DNA of 64,000 nucleotides from IMG/VR virus record IMGVR_UViG_3300002835_007718, positions 1-64,000 of that record. One strand, 5' to 3'. This stretch comes from a virus. Each line of letters opens with the position of its first letter. Position 1 is the stretch's first letter. Both the position numbers and the translations under genes were made by a program. Shown here one piece after another: positions 24,230-32,863 of the stretch. A model generated the notes under the pieces. The model was not told where the DNA came from and ran no database searches. It saw only the letters and a program-made list of their open reading frames with translations.

Positions 24230-24934
24230 TTATTTTTTTCCGTTATGTCCACTAATCATTTTAAAATATTCGTTATTTCTAACATCACCCTCAAGATAAT
24301 CAATCTTAAAGTTATTCTTCCATTCTACATAGTTTAAACTCATTTGGTCTCTACGAGAATGATACTTCATTTCAGTCCACCAACCCTCATTTAATTTTAC
24401 ACAAGATGGGTCATTATGCTTTCTAATAACAACACTTGTTTCTGCTAATCCAAAATCTTTTGGAAATCCTTCGGATTTGTATTTTTCAATTTGTTGTTTA
24501 ATAATGTTTGGATTATCCTTAAAGTTTTTGGTTCCACGCTCAGGCGTTCTATCCATATTCTGCTGACCCAACTGAAATATAGCATCAGCCTCTTGGTAGA
24601 TACAATTTCTTTTATCAAAACATTTCATATGGTCATATGTTTGAAAAATTTTACCATCAAGCAATGGATTCAAATCTTTTAACATTAACATATTACCATC
24701 CATCCAAATGGAATACTCATACTCCGAAACATATCGGTGTGGTAGGGCTTTATACTTTCTAGCGTTTCTCGTTGGGTCTTCGTAGATTTGATTTACCTTA
24801 ACAACCTTCCAAAAATCAGATTGAAACTCGTGGTCTGAAAAGCAGATATAGTCAATCCCTTCAGATTTGTATTGTCCTTGTGGTAAGTCATCATACTTAC
24901 CAAATATAGCGGTGTAAACTACTCCCTTTTTCAT
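24230..24934 (-). CDS. TOD1/MUCI70 (DUF616)-like glycosyltransferase
   Basis: A 234-residue protein: VVYTAIFGKYDDLPQGQY at the start, IDYICFSDHEF, RNARKYKALPHRY and EYSIWMDGNMLML (the DGN motif used in place of DxD), then GLAETSVVIRKHND and SRRDQMSLNYV. This order matches the TOD1/MUCI70 or DUF616 glycosyltransferase-like family. Its donor is unknown. Overlaps the upstream gene by 4 nt. Confidence 0.75.
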   Translation of the reverse strand: MKKGVVYTAIFGKYDDLPQGQYKSEGIDYICFSDHEFQSDFWKVVKVNQIYEDPTRNARKYKALPHRYVSEYEYSIWMDGNMLMLKDLNPLLDGKIFQTYDHMKCFDKRNCIYQEADAIFQLGQQNMDRTPERGTKNFKDNPNIIKQQIEKYKSEGFPKDFGLAETSVVIRKHNDPSCVKLNEGWWTEMKYHSRRDQMSLNYVEWKNNFKIDYLEGDVRNNEYFKMISGHNGKK

Positions 24935-25770
24935 AGATAAAATTGACTACGGATTATGTTAGAACCAAGGTTTGGTCTTGCGACGGTGTAAGTGGGTGAG
25001 TAATTTGAAATGGTGTCGTTCATACCTGTTTGATTACCCACATTGAACTTGGATTTAGTTTTGATATACAACTGAACTCGTGTGTTGATGTGTCTCATAT
25101 CCAAAGCCGGTTTGAACACCAAACCCACATCCTGCGATTTAGTCCAATAAAACATAGGTAGGTCATACTCATCAATTTTTTGTTGGATTTTCTCAATACC
25201 AACACCATCAAATCTATTTGAAATCAGTAGAGTTCCAAAATCATCATCACAATGGTCTTTGATTACATTATCACCAAATTCCTTTTCTTCATCAGAAAAA
25301 TACAACTCTGGCTCAATATCTTCAAAAGAATCAAACTGCCAGAATCGTAGGATTTCTTCCATCAACGGAGCATCTTCATTTCCATATATTCGGTAGTGGT
25401 CATTAAACACATCACCCTCAAATGAATCTACAAATCCATCCACATATGGGTTATTGTCAAAGATGGTGTGAACTACATCAAATGGGTCGTCCCAAGAGGA
25501 CCAGTTTTTTTCCATCTGACCAAACATCTTTCTCAACAATTCCGGCGAGGGAATCCACACTTTACAATCCGGATACTTCTCTTTGAGTTTTCGTGGGAAC
25601 GAAGAAATAATTCCCCAATCACCAACACCAAAACAAGTTCGTAGAATTACAAAGTTTTTAGTTTCAAGATACTCATCTGGAATGTAGGATGGGTCTTCCA
25701 TAGGAAATCCCAACTTGTCAACTTCTCCGATAGGATATAGTTCGTTATTGTATGTTCTCCAAAAAATCAT
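24931..25770 (-). CDS. GT9-like (heptosyltransferase-type) protein
   Basis: The start is set at ATG 25770 (MIFWRTYNNEL), overlapping the upstream stop in an ATGA. About 279 residues. NFVILRTCFGVGDWGIISSFPRKLKEKYPDCKVW resembles the N-terminal half of GT9 heptosyltransferases (GDxxxxxPxxxxLKxxxP), and SKFNVGNQTGMNDTISNYSPT may stand in the GT9 donor loop. The match is weak in the middle. Likely a sugar transferase of this island; family call is tentative. Confidence 0.45.
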   Translation of the reverse strand: MIFWRTYNNELYPIGEVDKLGFPMEDPSYIPDEYLETKNFVILRTCFGVGDWGIISSFPRKLKEKYPDCKVWIPSPELLRKMFGQMEKNWSSWDDPFDVVHTIFDNNPYVDGFVDSFEGDVFNDHYRIYGNEDAPLMEEILRFWQFDSFEDIEPELYFSDEEKEFGDNVIKDHCDDDFGTLLISNRFDGVGIEKIQQKIDEYDLPMFYWTKSQDVGLVFKPALDMRHINTRVQLYIKTKSKFNVGNQTGMNDTISNYSPTYTVARPNLGSNIIRSQFYL

Positions 25771-26591
25771 TCCGAAACAGCCCTTCCTTTCATTTTTTCC
25801 CAATCTCGTTCAGGTCTAACTTCAAGGTTTGTTTTCCAACCACCTTCGATGGTGTTCATATTCACACCTACCTCTTTAGCAAATGTAATCAATGCGTTCA
25901 CATCTTTTGGGAAACAGGTTCCACCATATCCCATTTTACCATCCGGTCCGGGAACGTGAAGGTGAGAATCCCCAATACGACCATCAGAGGCAAATCCGTA
26001 AAGAGCATCATCCCAATTCACACCAATTTCTAATGCAAGTCGGTAGAACTCGTTCATCACCGCAACTTTGGTGGCGAAGAATGTATTGTTCATATACTTG
26101 ATGTATTCCGCAGTGGTAGAGTCGGTATGAATGATGTGTCGGTTTTTAAATCTATCCGTAAACAATTCTTCAACTCGTTTGGTAAGTTGTGGGTCTCCGC
26201 CCAAAATGATTCGGGCTTGAGTTAACATATCCAACTTTGCGGTTCGTTCAGTCAAGAACTCCGGTGAGAATACTACGTTGTATCCGTAGCGTTGTATTAA
26301 AACTTTGGTTGTACCCGGCAACACCGTGGACTTAATAATAAAGATTGTATCTTTTTTAGGAGTGATTGATTCAAAGAATTTTTCAATGTATGAAATGTCT
26401 TGTGAACCATCCAACTTCATAGGGGTTGGTAGTGATACAAAGACGAATTCTTGTTCGAGGGCTTCTTCAAGGGTATGGGTAGCCTTCAAAGGGTCAATGT
26501 CGTAAACACGCACATCTGCGGTTGGGGAAAAGGCAAACGCTTGGGACTCACCCACAAAACCATTTCCAATAATTGCAACTGTTTTTTTCAT
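25767..26591 (-). CDS. UDP-sugar dehydrogenase, short form
   Basis: Start at ATG 26591 (MKKTVAIIGNGFVG); the frame is open further upstream but without similarity. About 274 residues. GNGFVGE binds NAD, VFVSLPTPM and FIIKSTVLPGTT follow, then SPEFLTERTA, EYIKYMNNTFFATKVAVMNEF and GMGYGGTCFPKDVNAL with the catalytic Cys. This is the UDP-glucose/GDP-mannose dehydrogenase family, which makes uronic acids. It is much shorter than the usual 390-440 residues: the C-terminal UDP-binding domain is missing. Activity therefore needs testing. Confidence 0.8.
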   Translation of the reverse strand: MKKTVAIIGNGFVGESQAFAFSPTADVRVYDIDPLKATHTLEEALEQEFVFVSLPTPMKLDGSQDISYIEKFFESITPKKDTIFIIKSTVLPGTTKVLIQRYGYNVVFSPEFLTERTAKLDMLTQARIILGGDPQLTKRVEELFTDRFKNRHIIHTDSTTAEYIKYMNNTFFATKVAVMNEFYRLALEIGVNWDDALYGFASDGRIGDSHLHVPGPDGKMGYGGTCFPKDVNALITFAKEVGVNMNTIEGGWKTNLEVRPERDWEKMKGRAVSE

Positions 26592-26643
26592 AGATAATTG
26601 TAAAATTTTCTTTATGACACACGATTCGTTTCCAAAACACCCA

Positions 26644-27261
26644 TCACGATAGGGTTTCGTAATAATCGTTTTGTCGTTCTTGTCGTTCGATTTGCTTTGG
26701 ATGATATAGAGAAAATTCTTCTGCCCAAGGTAAGTTTGAAATAGTGTTGTATCCAACGAGTTTCTCGTGAACCTTGTTTTCCCAACGAATGGACTCTTTG
26801 TTTTTATAGATTCTCCATTGTGGGTCTGGAAAGTTTACCCATCCCTTTTCATCTACGTTCCAACCCCACTTTTGAATGTGGTCTTGAGTCAATCCCTCTA
26901 CTGTATTTACTCGTGGGACAAGAATTACATCCACATCATTTGATTGTAAAATTTCATGAATGTTATCCATAAGAACTTCATTGGGTATTTCATCTGCGTC
27001 AATCTGAAAGATATAATTACCCAAACAAGCTTCGGTTAATGAGTTTTTCATATGTCCAAAGTGACCATCAAAGTGATACCCAATTTTTCTGATACTATCA
27101 CCTAATATAGTTAGATATCGTTCTACTTCGGGTGTTCCATTATTTGTATCGTAGAACACCACAATTTCATCTTGTGGTTGTTTTCGGTCAATAAGGAATG
27201 TAAGTAATCGTTGTATTTCAACAAACTCGTTACAAACCGTCACTGCGTAACTAATTTTCAT
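26644..27261 (-). CDS. GT2 glycosyltransferase
   Basis: Start at ATG 27261 (MKISYAVTVCNEF). About 205 residues: the GT2 entry strand, DEIVVFYDTNNGTPEVERYL, GHMKNSLTEACLGNYIFQIDADEIPNE (DxD as DAD) and WENKVHEKLVGY. This is close to the beta-glycosyltransferase pattern of the WaaE/KdtX type, which moves a sugar onto an LPS core, though the exact acceptor is unknown. A 52-nt gap separates it from the dehydrogenase downstream. Confidence 0.8.
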   Translation of the reverse strand: MKISYAVTVCNEFVEIQRLLTFLIDRKQPQDEIVVFYDTNNGTPEVERYLTILGDSIRKIGYHFDGHFGHMKNSLTEACLGNYIFQIDADEIPNEVLMDNIHEILQSNDVDVILVPRVNTVEGLTQDHIQKWGWNVDEKGWVNFPDPQWRIYKNKESIRWENKVHEKLVGYNTISNLPWAEEFSLYHPKQIERQERQNDYYETLS

Positions 27262-27263
27262 AA

Positions 27264-27737
27264 TCAATCTTCTTTTTGAACTTGTTCTTCTTGTCTTCTT
27301 TTAGCTACGGAGGCTATTTTATCATTTAACCCATAATTGTAATTATAAACTACTATCTGACTTACATTCGTGTAAATCAGAGTTCGGTATCCTTCTTGAA
27401 GTTTTTTCTTACGAATCTCACCCATATAGAATGCTTTAGATGCTTCATCAATTCGTAGTTTAGTTAAATCTAATTTACGAACACGGGTAGATTCCGCCAT
27501 AATCTCTGGATAATCTGCTGCTAATTTTGAAAACAAAATTGGACTAACCTTATCAAGGTCTATACAATGAAGATATTCTTTAAATCTTGGTTGTAAAACA
27601 AACACGAAATACTCACTTTTTTCACCATTAACTTTAGTGTAGTTAATCTTAGCAACCATACCACGTTCCAATCGTTCTTTTTGTAAACGAGTTGGGTCGG
27701 TCATTTTATTTCGGTGTTGAGTTTTAAAATCAGGCAT
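27264..27737 (-). CDS. Conserved phage protein, unknown
   Basis: A 157-residue charged protein with YTKVNGEKSEYFVFVLQPRFKEYLHCIDLDKV, then long helices (PEIMAESTRVRKLDLTKLRIDEASKAFYM) and a basic tail. No catalytic motif, no membrane segment. Similar proteins occur in large T4-like phages as I recall, without function. It lies between sugar transferases and is overlapped 8 nt by the upstream GT4. Confidence 0.55.
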   Translation of the reverse strand: MPDFKTQHRNKMTDPTRLQKERLERGMVAKINYTKVNGEKSEYFVFVLQPRFKEYLHCIDLDKVSPILFSKLAADYPEIMAESTRVRKLDLTKLRIDEASKAFYMGEIRKKKLQEGYRTLIYTNVSQIVVYNYNYGLNDKIASVAKRRQEEQVQKED

Positions 27738-29004
27738 CTAATTTCTTCAATTTAGGTAGTTGAAGTGTAACTTGTTGAGGTCCTTTTCCCGCGTTATGTT
27801 TTTGTAGAATGTCACCAAGTAATTGAGTCATTTTTCCAATCGTAAAGTTATCCTTTACATACTTGCGGTTTTTACGAGACCTTTCTTCTGCTTTTTTATA
27901 ATTATCGTAAATCCATTTTAAATGGCCACCCGCGTCTGAATAATCTATATTAAACCAACTAGCTTCTTTCATAATCCAATCATTAGCTGATGATGGATGA
28001 ACTTGTTTAACCTCACCACCAATTAAGAAGTTGTAGTCATTATGTAGAAAATCCAAGTGACCACTCCAATTTGATGCAAGGATTGGTTTACCACTTACAC
28101 ACGCTTCTAATAGTGGTCTACCAAACCCCTCCCCCTTTGTAAACGATACGTGTGCTTTTACCTTTGGGTGATTATACAATGAGTTCATTTCCTCATCTGA
28201 AAGGTCACCATCGAGAATGTAAATGTTTGGTATATTTTTAGAATCAATATTACTTTTAAGCATCTCAATTCGTTCTCGTATTTCATGAACATTTGTAATG
28301 CCAGGTGATACAAGTGATGTCTTGAGGATAAGTGCTGGCTTCTTTACTTTGTTTTTAAAAACTTCAAGAAATGTATAAACCAATCCACTAACATTTTTTC
28401 GGTCTTCACCAGAGTTTCCTTGTAACCAATGACCTACAAATAAAAATGCAAAATCTTCTTTGATGTTTGACATTACTTCGTTTACCGAAGGATGGACTGG
28501 CGTTTTGTTATCGTAGATATTTTCGTGGAATCCTTCAAACAAAACTTCAACAGGTTTGGTAAGTTTTAATTCACCAATTTTTTGTTTAGTCTTTTCATCA
28601 ATTTTATCATAAATAACATTTAGTGTAGATGCAGAGTGATTCGATGAAACAATATTTAAATCCATACGATTACATCCTTCAATAAATGCAGGACTGGCTT
28701 GGTTGGTTTCAATTACAGCAGAAACCCCAATATTAAAATGACCAGCAGGTTGAAATTCATTTGGAATTGTAATCTGAATCCAAATATCCGGCTTTTGGTT
28801 TAGATTGGATATAAAACGAGATGTTAAATCAGAATCGGATTCACTTAAAGCATTTTGAGGTGTATTACCCCATCGCTGTGGTAGGATACGAATATCCCAC
28901 TCTTCATTTTTTACTTCGATAAGAGACCTAACAAAATCTCTTGAACGAGAACCATACCCACTTCTTGTTGCAATAGGGCAACTAACTACACATAACTTTT
29001 TCAT
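27730..29004 (-). CDS. GT4-type (GT-B) glycosyltransferase
   Basis: A 424-residue GT-B enzyme: GSRSRDFVRSLIE at the acceptor side, AFLFVGHWLQGNSGEDRKNVSGLV (domain interface), and KAHVSFTKGEGFGRPLLEACVSGKPILAS (the EGFGRPLLEA donor site with E for EX7E) near residue 300. Family GT4 uses nucleotide-sugars with retention. The C-terminus ends in QLPKLKKLDA, a motif also present at the start of the next gene. Substrate not known. Confidence 0.85.
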   Translation of the reverse strand: MKKLCVVSCPIATRSGYGSRSRDFVRSLIEVKNEEWDIRILPQRWGNTPQNALSESDSDLTSRFISNLNQKPDIWIQITIPNEFQPAGHFNIGVSAVIETNQASPAFIEGCNRMDLNIVSSNHSASTLNVIYDKIDEKTKQKIGELKLTKPVEVLFEGFHENIYDNKTPVHPSVNEVMSNIKEDFAFLFVGHWLQGNSGEDRKNVSGLVYTFLEVFKNKVKKPALILKTSLVSPGITNVHEIRERIEMLKSNIDSKNIPNIYILDGDLSDEEMNSLYNHPKVKAHVSFTKGEGFGRPLLEACVSGKPILASNWSGHLDFLHNDYNFLIGGEVKQVHPSSANDWIMKEASWFNIDYSDAGGHLKWIYDNYKKAEERSRKNRKYVKDNFTIGKMTQLLGDILQKHNAGKGPQQVTLQLPKLKKLDA

Positions 29005-30416
29005 GCTTTATAAATATCAAATCGTTTACGAGGAGCCCAATTTTGGAAACATCCTTCAATAGCTTCAACAAACTTTTCACCCATAGATTCAGATGCCATT
29101 TCTGCTTCTGATACAATCCATTCATGTCCTAATTGACCACACTTGATTAACGAACTTCTACCTTTTTTCAAAGCTTCGTCAAGTTGGTCTGCAATTTCAA
29201 TATAATCGGCTCGGTCATCAAAAATATACGGAGTCGCAGGAGACCCTTGAAGAGAAAGATTGGATGGCCACACAGGAAAAGCCCAAACCCCCCAACTCAA
29301 TGATTCATTAGATTTCCATTCTCTATGATTGTGAAGAGACCCGATTTTAATGTAATCCTCTTCAGTTAGTTGTTTACCATCTAATTCAAACCCACATTGG
29401 TCTTGAAGGCCACCGGTAACATTCACAATAATTGGTGTGCCGGCTCGTAGAGCTTCACATGATGCAAGACCAAATCCTTCATTTGATGCAATGTTTAAAA
29501 TTACATCGCCTGAATTGTAAAATAAGTTAAGTTCCTCAACCGACATTATGGTATTAGTAAATTTATAATCACCAAATTTACCATTCCATTTAATTACTTC
29601 TGGAATATTTGTTCCGTTTTCATCAATTGGTTGAGTATGCATAAACAACAACATTTTTTTATCGGGATGTCGTTTAGCAAATTCATTAAAAGCAATAACT
29701 AAATCACCTGGTTGTTTTCTACGAATATTTCTATTGGCCCAAACTGCAATAAAATCGTATTTTTCTAAATCATGTTTCTTTTTAAACTCAATCAAGTTTA
29801 AATCGTCAGATGGTAGTGGTTTAAAATGTTTTGAAACTCCATGTGGAATGTATTTATAAGCCCAATCTTCTTTTGGCATTTTATAAGTTTCCAAAGTCCG
29901 TTTATTAATACCATAAGTTTGTTTTGAGATAGACATCAACAAATCACAACTTGCGTAAAACGGAGCGTTCCACATTGGGTCTGGCAAAGAGTCCCAAATG
30001 TTATAATACATAATAGGAACAAACTGACGAACTTCTAATTCCATATCATACAACCACTTCCAAAAGCGAGGGTCGGTAAAGTGTAAGATTGCATCAGGCT
30101 TTTCAATATTGATTAATTCACGAAGAATGCCAGGATTCCCATATCCCGTATGAGCATAAATTTTAACACTAGCATCTTCTACGCCAGTTTCTTTAGCTAC
30201 ATCAGATGATACATCAAATATTTTTAGATGGTCTGGATGATTTAAAGCTGCCCCCAATTGAACCCAATCATATTTATGAACAGTAGATAATACTATTTCT
30301 TTAGATTGAGTTGCGATTCCACTATGAAGTCGTAGGTCATCCGATAACAAAAGAATTTTCTTTTTCTTTGGTTTATTCGGGTCTATTTTTTTTAATTTAG
30401 GTAAGTTTACTTCCAT
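29001..30416 (-). CDS. GT4-type (GT-B) glycosyltransferase
   Basis: A 471-residue GT-B enzyme: KKILLLSDDLRLHSGIATQSK at the N-terminus (acceptor-side Gly loop), PDAILHFTDPRFWKW, PHGVSKHFKPLP, DFIAVWANRNIRRKQPGDLVIAF and GDVILNIASNEGFGLASCEALRAGTPII with the EGFGLASCEA donor motif. The first residues (LPKLKKID) match the C-terminal motif of the neighbouring GT4. A promoter with a 27-nt leader lies upstream (30444-30475), so this gene heads the sugar island operon. Confidence 0.85.
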   Translation of the reverse strand: MEVNLPKLKKIDPNKPKKKKILLLSDDLRLHSGIATQSKEIVLSTVHKYDWVQLGAALNHPDHLKIFDVSSDVAKETGVEDASVKIYAHTGYGNPGILRELINIEKPDAILHFTDPRFWKWLYDMELEVRQFVPIMYYNIWDSLPDPMWNAPFYASCDLLMSISKQTYGINKRTLETYKMPKEDWAYKYIPHGVSKHFKPLPSDDLNLIEFKKKHDLEKYDFIAVWANRNIRRKQPGDLVIAFNEFAKRHPDKKMLLFMHTQPIDENGTNIPEVIKWNGKFGDYKFTNTIMSVEELNLFYNSGDVILNIASNEGFGLASCEALRAGTPIIVNVTGGLQDQCGFELDGKQLTEEDYIKIGSLHNHREWKSNESLSWGVWAFPVWPSNLSLQGSPATPYIFDDRADYIEIADQLDEALKKGRSSLIKCGQLGHEWIVSEAEMASESMGEKFVEAIEGCFQNWAPRKRFDIYKA

Positions 30417-30443
30417 TCGTAACTTTGTTGTTTTTATATTATA

Positions 30444-30475
30444 TAAATATACGAAAAAATTTACTAATTTACAAA
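30444..30475 (-). promoter_or_regulatory. Promoter, TTTG-N20-TATATTTA
   Basis: -33 TTTG (30475-30472), 20-nt spacer ending TTTCG, -7 TATATTTA (30451-30444). The -33 box lies within the last codons of the SLOG-like gene. It faces the first GT4 gene of the sugar island. Confidence 0.7.
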
Positions 30476-30859
30476 TTTAGCACTTTTTCCGTATCGACCT
30501 AACACTCTATTAAAATGATTGTATTCATTTTGTGGAATATCTCCAAAGTATATAAGTTTATCTGCATTTTCTACAACACAATTGTATTGATGTAGAGGTT
30601 GAGTTGGATGAAATGGTTTTTCATAATACTCTTCATTCATACCACTATAAAGATTCATAGGTGTAGATGCTGAATTATATTCAATATATTTACATCCCAT
30701 TTCTAAAGAAAACTTTCGAACCCACCGCTCAACCCCATTCTTACATCCTCTGGTGATTAAAATTAAATCTTCACCATATTTTTGTTTTAACTTAAATATA
30801 AGGTCTTTGATTTCGTTTCGATTTTCATATTTTTCACTTCCAATCAAAGCCACTCTCAT
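30464..30859 (-). CDS. SLOG/DUF2493-like nucleotide-binding protein
   Basis: Start at ATG 30859 (MRVALIGSEKY), supported by AAAGGA 7 nt upstream; an earlier in-frame start lacks it. About 131 residues. RVALIGSEKYENRNEIKDLIF and LILITRGCKNGVERWVRKFS match the SLOG-type Rossmann fold (strand, GS loop, then GGA/GaD-type loop), which binds nucleotides or nucleotide-derived ligands. The rest (LHQYNCVVENADKLIYFGD) is consistent. Role unknown; SLOG domains occur in anti-phage signalling and in nucleotide metabolism, so a counter-signalling role is possible but not shown. Confidence 0.6.
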   Translation of the reverse strand: MRVALIGSEKYENRNEIKDLIFKLKQKYGEDLILITRGCKNGVERWVRKFSLEMGCKYIEYNSASTPMNLYSGMNEEYYEKPFHPTQPLHQYNCVVENADKLIYFGDIPQNEYNHFNRVLGRYGKSAKFVN

Positions 30860-30896
30860 ATGTTTGTCCTTTTTAAATCGGTAATTTACTTTCACC

Positions 30897-31469
30897 CTAT
30901 TGGAATTTTTTGTGTAATTGTTCTTTTTCAATAACATCTTTTAATCTTTTAATGTAATTTGGGTCTTCCGCATAACTTTTTGATAAATACTGAAAATAAT
31001 CATCTTCATTTGTAATCCCACTTAAATATCTACATTGATAAAATGCGTAATCGTATACGGATTCTTCCCAACTTTCATAAAACGCATGATTGTGTTGAGT
31101 TCCTTTTGCGGTATTAACCCTTCGATATGCTTGTTTCATACCAAACAAATTATTATTTTTTTTAAAAATATTAGATGTCCAATGTCCAGTTTCAATTATA
31201 GATTGAGCCATTACAATGTGGGGAAATTTAACATTTAAATTATTTAATAAATTAACTAATTGCTCAGGTTCAAATGCTTTACGACCTTGATTAATTATAA
31301 TTAATCGTTCCTCCGGACTTAACTCACTAATAACCTTATGTCTAGCAATTTGTGTTGTGTATTGATAAGTTAGTATAGAAGTTATACCTAATACTATGAA
31401 AACTAATAGTATAAATTTATTAGTTACTTTTTCAAATTTCACTTGATTTTTTGAGTAAATATATAGCAT
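30897..31469 (-). CDS. Membrane-anchored GH73-like glucosaminidase
   Basis: A 190-residue protein with an N-terminal membrane helix (18-36) and a glucosaminidase domain: FPHIVMAQSIIETGHWTSNIF with catalytic Glu93, NNNLFGMKQAYRR and HAFYESWEESVYDYAFY, the order of GH73/Bax-type enzymes that cut GlcNAc-MurNAc glycan strands. The anchor would hold it in the periplasm facing the wall. It could be a second lysis enzyme or act in entry. It stops 14 nt before the promoter-fronted nuclease gene downstream. Confidence 0.8.
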   Translation of the reverse strand: MLYIYSKNQVKFEKVTNKFILLVFIVLGITSILTYQYTTQIARHKVISELSPEERLIIINQGRKAFEPEQLVNLLNNLNVKFPHIVMAQSIIETGHWTSNIFKKNNNLFGMKQAYRRVNTAKGTQHNHAFYESWEESVYDYAFYQCRYLSGITNEDDYFQYLSKSYAEDPNYIKRLKDVIEKEQLHKKFQ

Positions 31470-31482
31470 ATTAATTAATTAA

Positions 31483-32430
31483 TTATTCTTTAATTCGGTC
31501 TTTTTTAGAACACAATTCACTATCTTTGAATGGACACCATTTACAATTTTTACTATTTTTACCAGCGATAGCTTGAAAATCCCCATCAACTTTATATGTC
31601 CCATCTTCATTAAAACCTTCATCAATAAATCGATTAAATTCCTTTAAGATTTTTCTCATTGTAGGAACTCCATGGGCTGGAACAAACTCTTGAACTCGTT
31701 TTTGAGCAAACATAGCCTCTTCCCATAATTTTCGTTTTACAATAAAATAACGAACTTGAATCTTTTCAAGAGGATATCCATATTGGTCAGCGAAGAATTT
31801 TTTGTAAAGTATCAGTTGAGCAGTTTTGGTTTTGTCATCTTTTTGATACTTGTTCCAACCATTAGTAGATGTTTTTATATCCCAAATTTCAATTGTGCCA
31901 TCTTCTATGATTTCAAATACTAAGTCAAGAAATCCCTTCATCATGATATGTTCATTGGATTCGGATGCTGGGTAGTAGATAGGTAATTCCACACCTAATA
32001 ACCTCATCTTTCGAGTTGAAAAATATTCAGAACGATTCTTTTTTAAAAAATCTAATATTTCTACACCATCGAAGTAAAATTCGTTCATCTCACTTTTAGA
32101 GGTGAACTTTATATTATAGATAGCCATTGACTTTTTATACTCCCGTGTCATGTTGTCTAACAACATTTGGTTGAGGTCCATGGTATCGGCTGATGCTGGA
32201 CTTTCGCTATATATAACTTTTAACCAATCTTGGATAACTTCATGCATTGCAGTTCCAAAGATTAGGTGAATAGATGGGTCATCGGTTTTGTTACCATCTA
32301 CGTAGGTTAGTTTCCATTGTTTAGGGCAGTTAGCCCACATTGTATATTGAGAATAGGAAATTTTAACATCACCCTTTTTCTCTTCATATACGGGAAAGTT
32401 AAATATATTGGAAACTACTGACTTTTTCAT
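31483..32430 (-). CDS. PD-(D/E)XK nuclease with probable Fe-S cluster (Cas4/AddB-like)
   Basis: A 315-residue protein. SYSQYTMWANCPKQWKLTYV has the first Cys (position 34) typical of RecB-like nucleases; HEVIQ follows for the His/Glu motif, KGFLDLVFEI and IEIWDIKTSTNGWN give the D..DxK catalytic residues, and KNCKWCPFKDSELC at the C-terminus gives three more cysteines, a 4Fe-4S pattern. The fold is that of Cas4/AddB exonucleases. In a phage it may process DNA ends for recombination. A strong promoter ends only 5 nt before the ATG. Confidence 0.8.
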   Translation of the reverse strand: MKKSVVSNIFNFPVYEEKKGDVKISYSQYTMWANCPKQWKLTYVDGNKTDDPSIHLIFGTAMHEVIQDWLKVIYSESPASADTMDLNQMLLDNMTREYKKSMAIYNIKFTSKSEMNEFYFDGVEILDFLKKNRSEYFSTRKMRLLGVELPIYYPASESNEHIMMKGFLDLVFEIIEDGTIEIWDIKTSTNGWNKYQKDDKTKTAQLILYKKFFADQYGYPLEKIQVRYFIVKRKLWEEAMFAQKRVQEFVPAHGVPTMRKILKEFNRFIDEGFNEDGTYKVDGDFQAIAGKNSKNCKWCPFKDSELCSKKDRIKE

Positions 32431-32435
32431 CTATA

Positions 32436-32467
32436 CAAATATACGAAATTATTTTGAATTATCCAAA
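32436..32467 (-). promoter_or_regulatory. Promoter, TTTG-N20-TATATTTG
   Basis: -33 TTTG (32467-32464), spacer GATAATTCAAAATAATTTCG, -7 TATATTTG (32443-32436), full consensus. Only 5 nt separate the -7 box from the ATG of the nuclease gene, so a transcript from it would be leaderless or nearly so. Confidence 0.8.
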
Positions 32468-32842
32468 TTATACCATTGGAAATCCACTTACTGAATTGTT
32501 TGTTGTTGAACGATATTGTGGTGCGTTTGAGCTCCAACCCTTTGAATGGTTGTTGAAATGCGGTTTTGAATATCGTGAAGTAGCTGTGCCAATCAAGTCC
32601 CAACCGCTTTCCCATTTTTCAAATGAAGCACCATTTTTGAAAGTTACACTAAACTCATCAAAAAAGTCCAACATTTTTATTGAAACCTTACGAAAAATGT
32701 TCTTTCGTTCGGGCTTAATAACCTCAATAAAAAGGATTGACCTAGCCTTAACTCGACAAATTTTCAAATCCATCGAAAACAACTGCCCCTTAACAGGAAC
32801 ATTTACTTTTACAATTTTACCTTGAAGCTCTGATAATTCCAT
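32468..32842 (-). CDS. Conserved phage protein, unknown
   Basis: A 124-residue protein starting MELSELQGKIVKVNVPVKG, with beta strands in the first half (KVSIKMLDFFDEFSVTF) and a Ser/Asn/Trp-rich tail. No recognised family. GAGG lies 7 nt before its ATG, and a promoter (32864-32895) follows upstream; the stop is inside the next promoter. The opposite strand also has an open frame of similar length here, but with no SD or promoter. Confidence 0.6.
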   Translation of the reverse strand: MELSELQGKIVKVNVPVKGQLFSMDLKICRVKARSILFIEVIKPERKNIFRKVSIKMLDFFDEFSVTFKNGASFEKWESGWDLIGTATSRYSKPHFNNHSKGWSSNAPQYRSTTNNSVSGFPMV

Positions 32843-32863
32843 AAATTTCCTCTTTTTACATAC

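Noticed and set aside
32454-32825. 123-residue open frame on the plus strand
   Set aside because: It mirrors the minus gene at 32468-32842, which has an SD and a promoter in front; the plus frame has neither.
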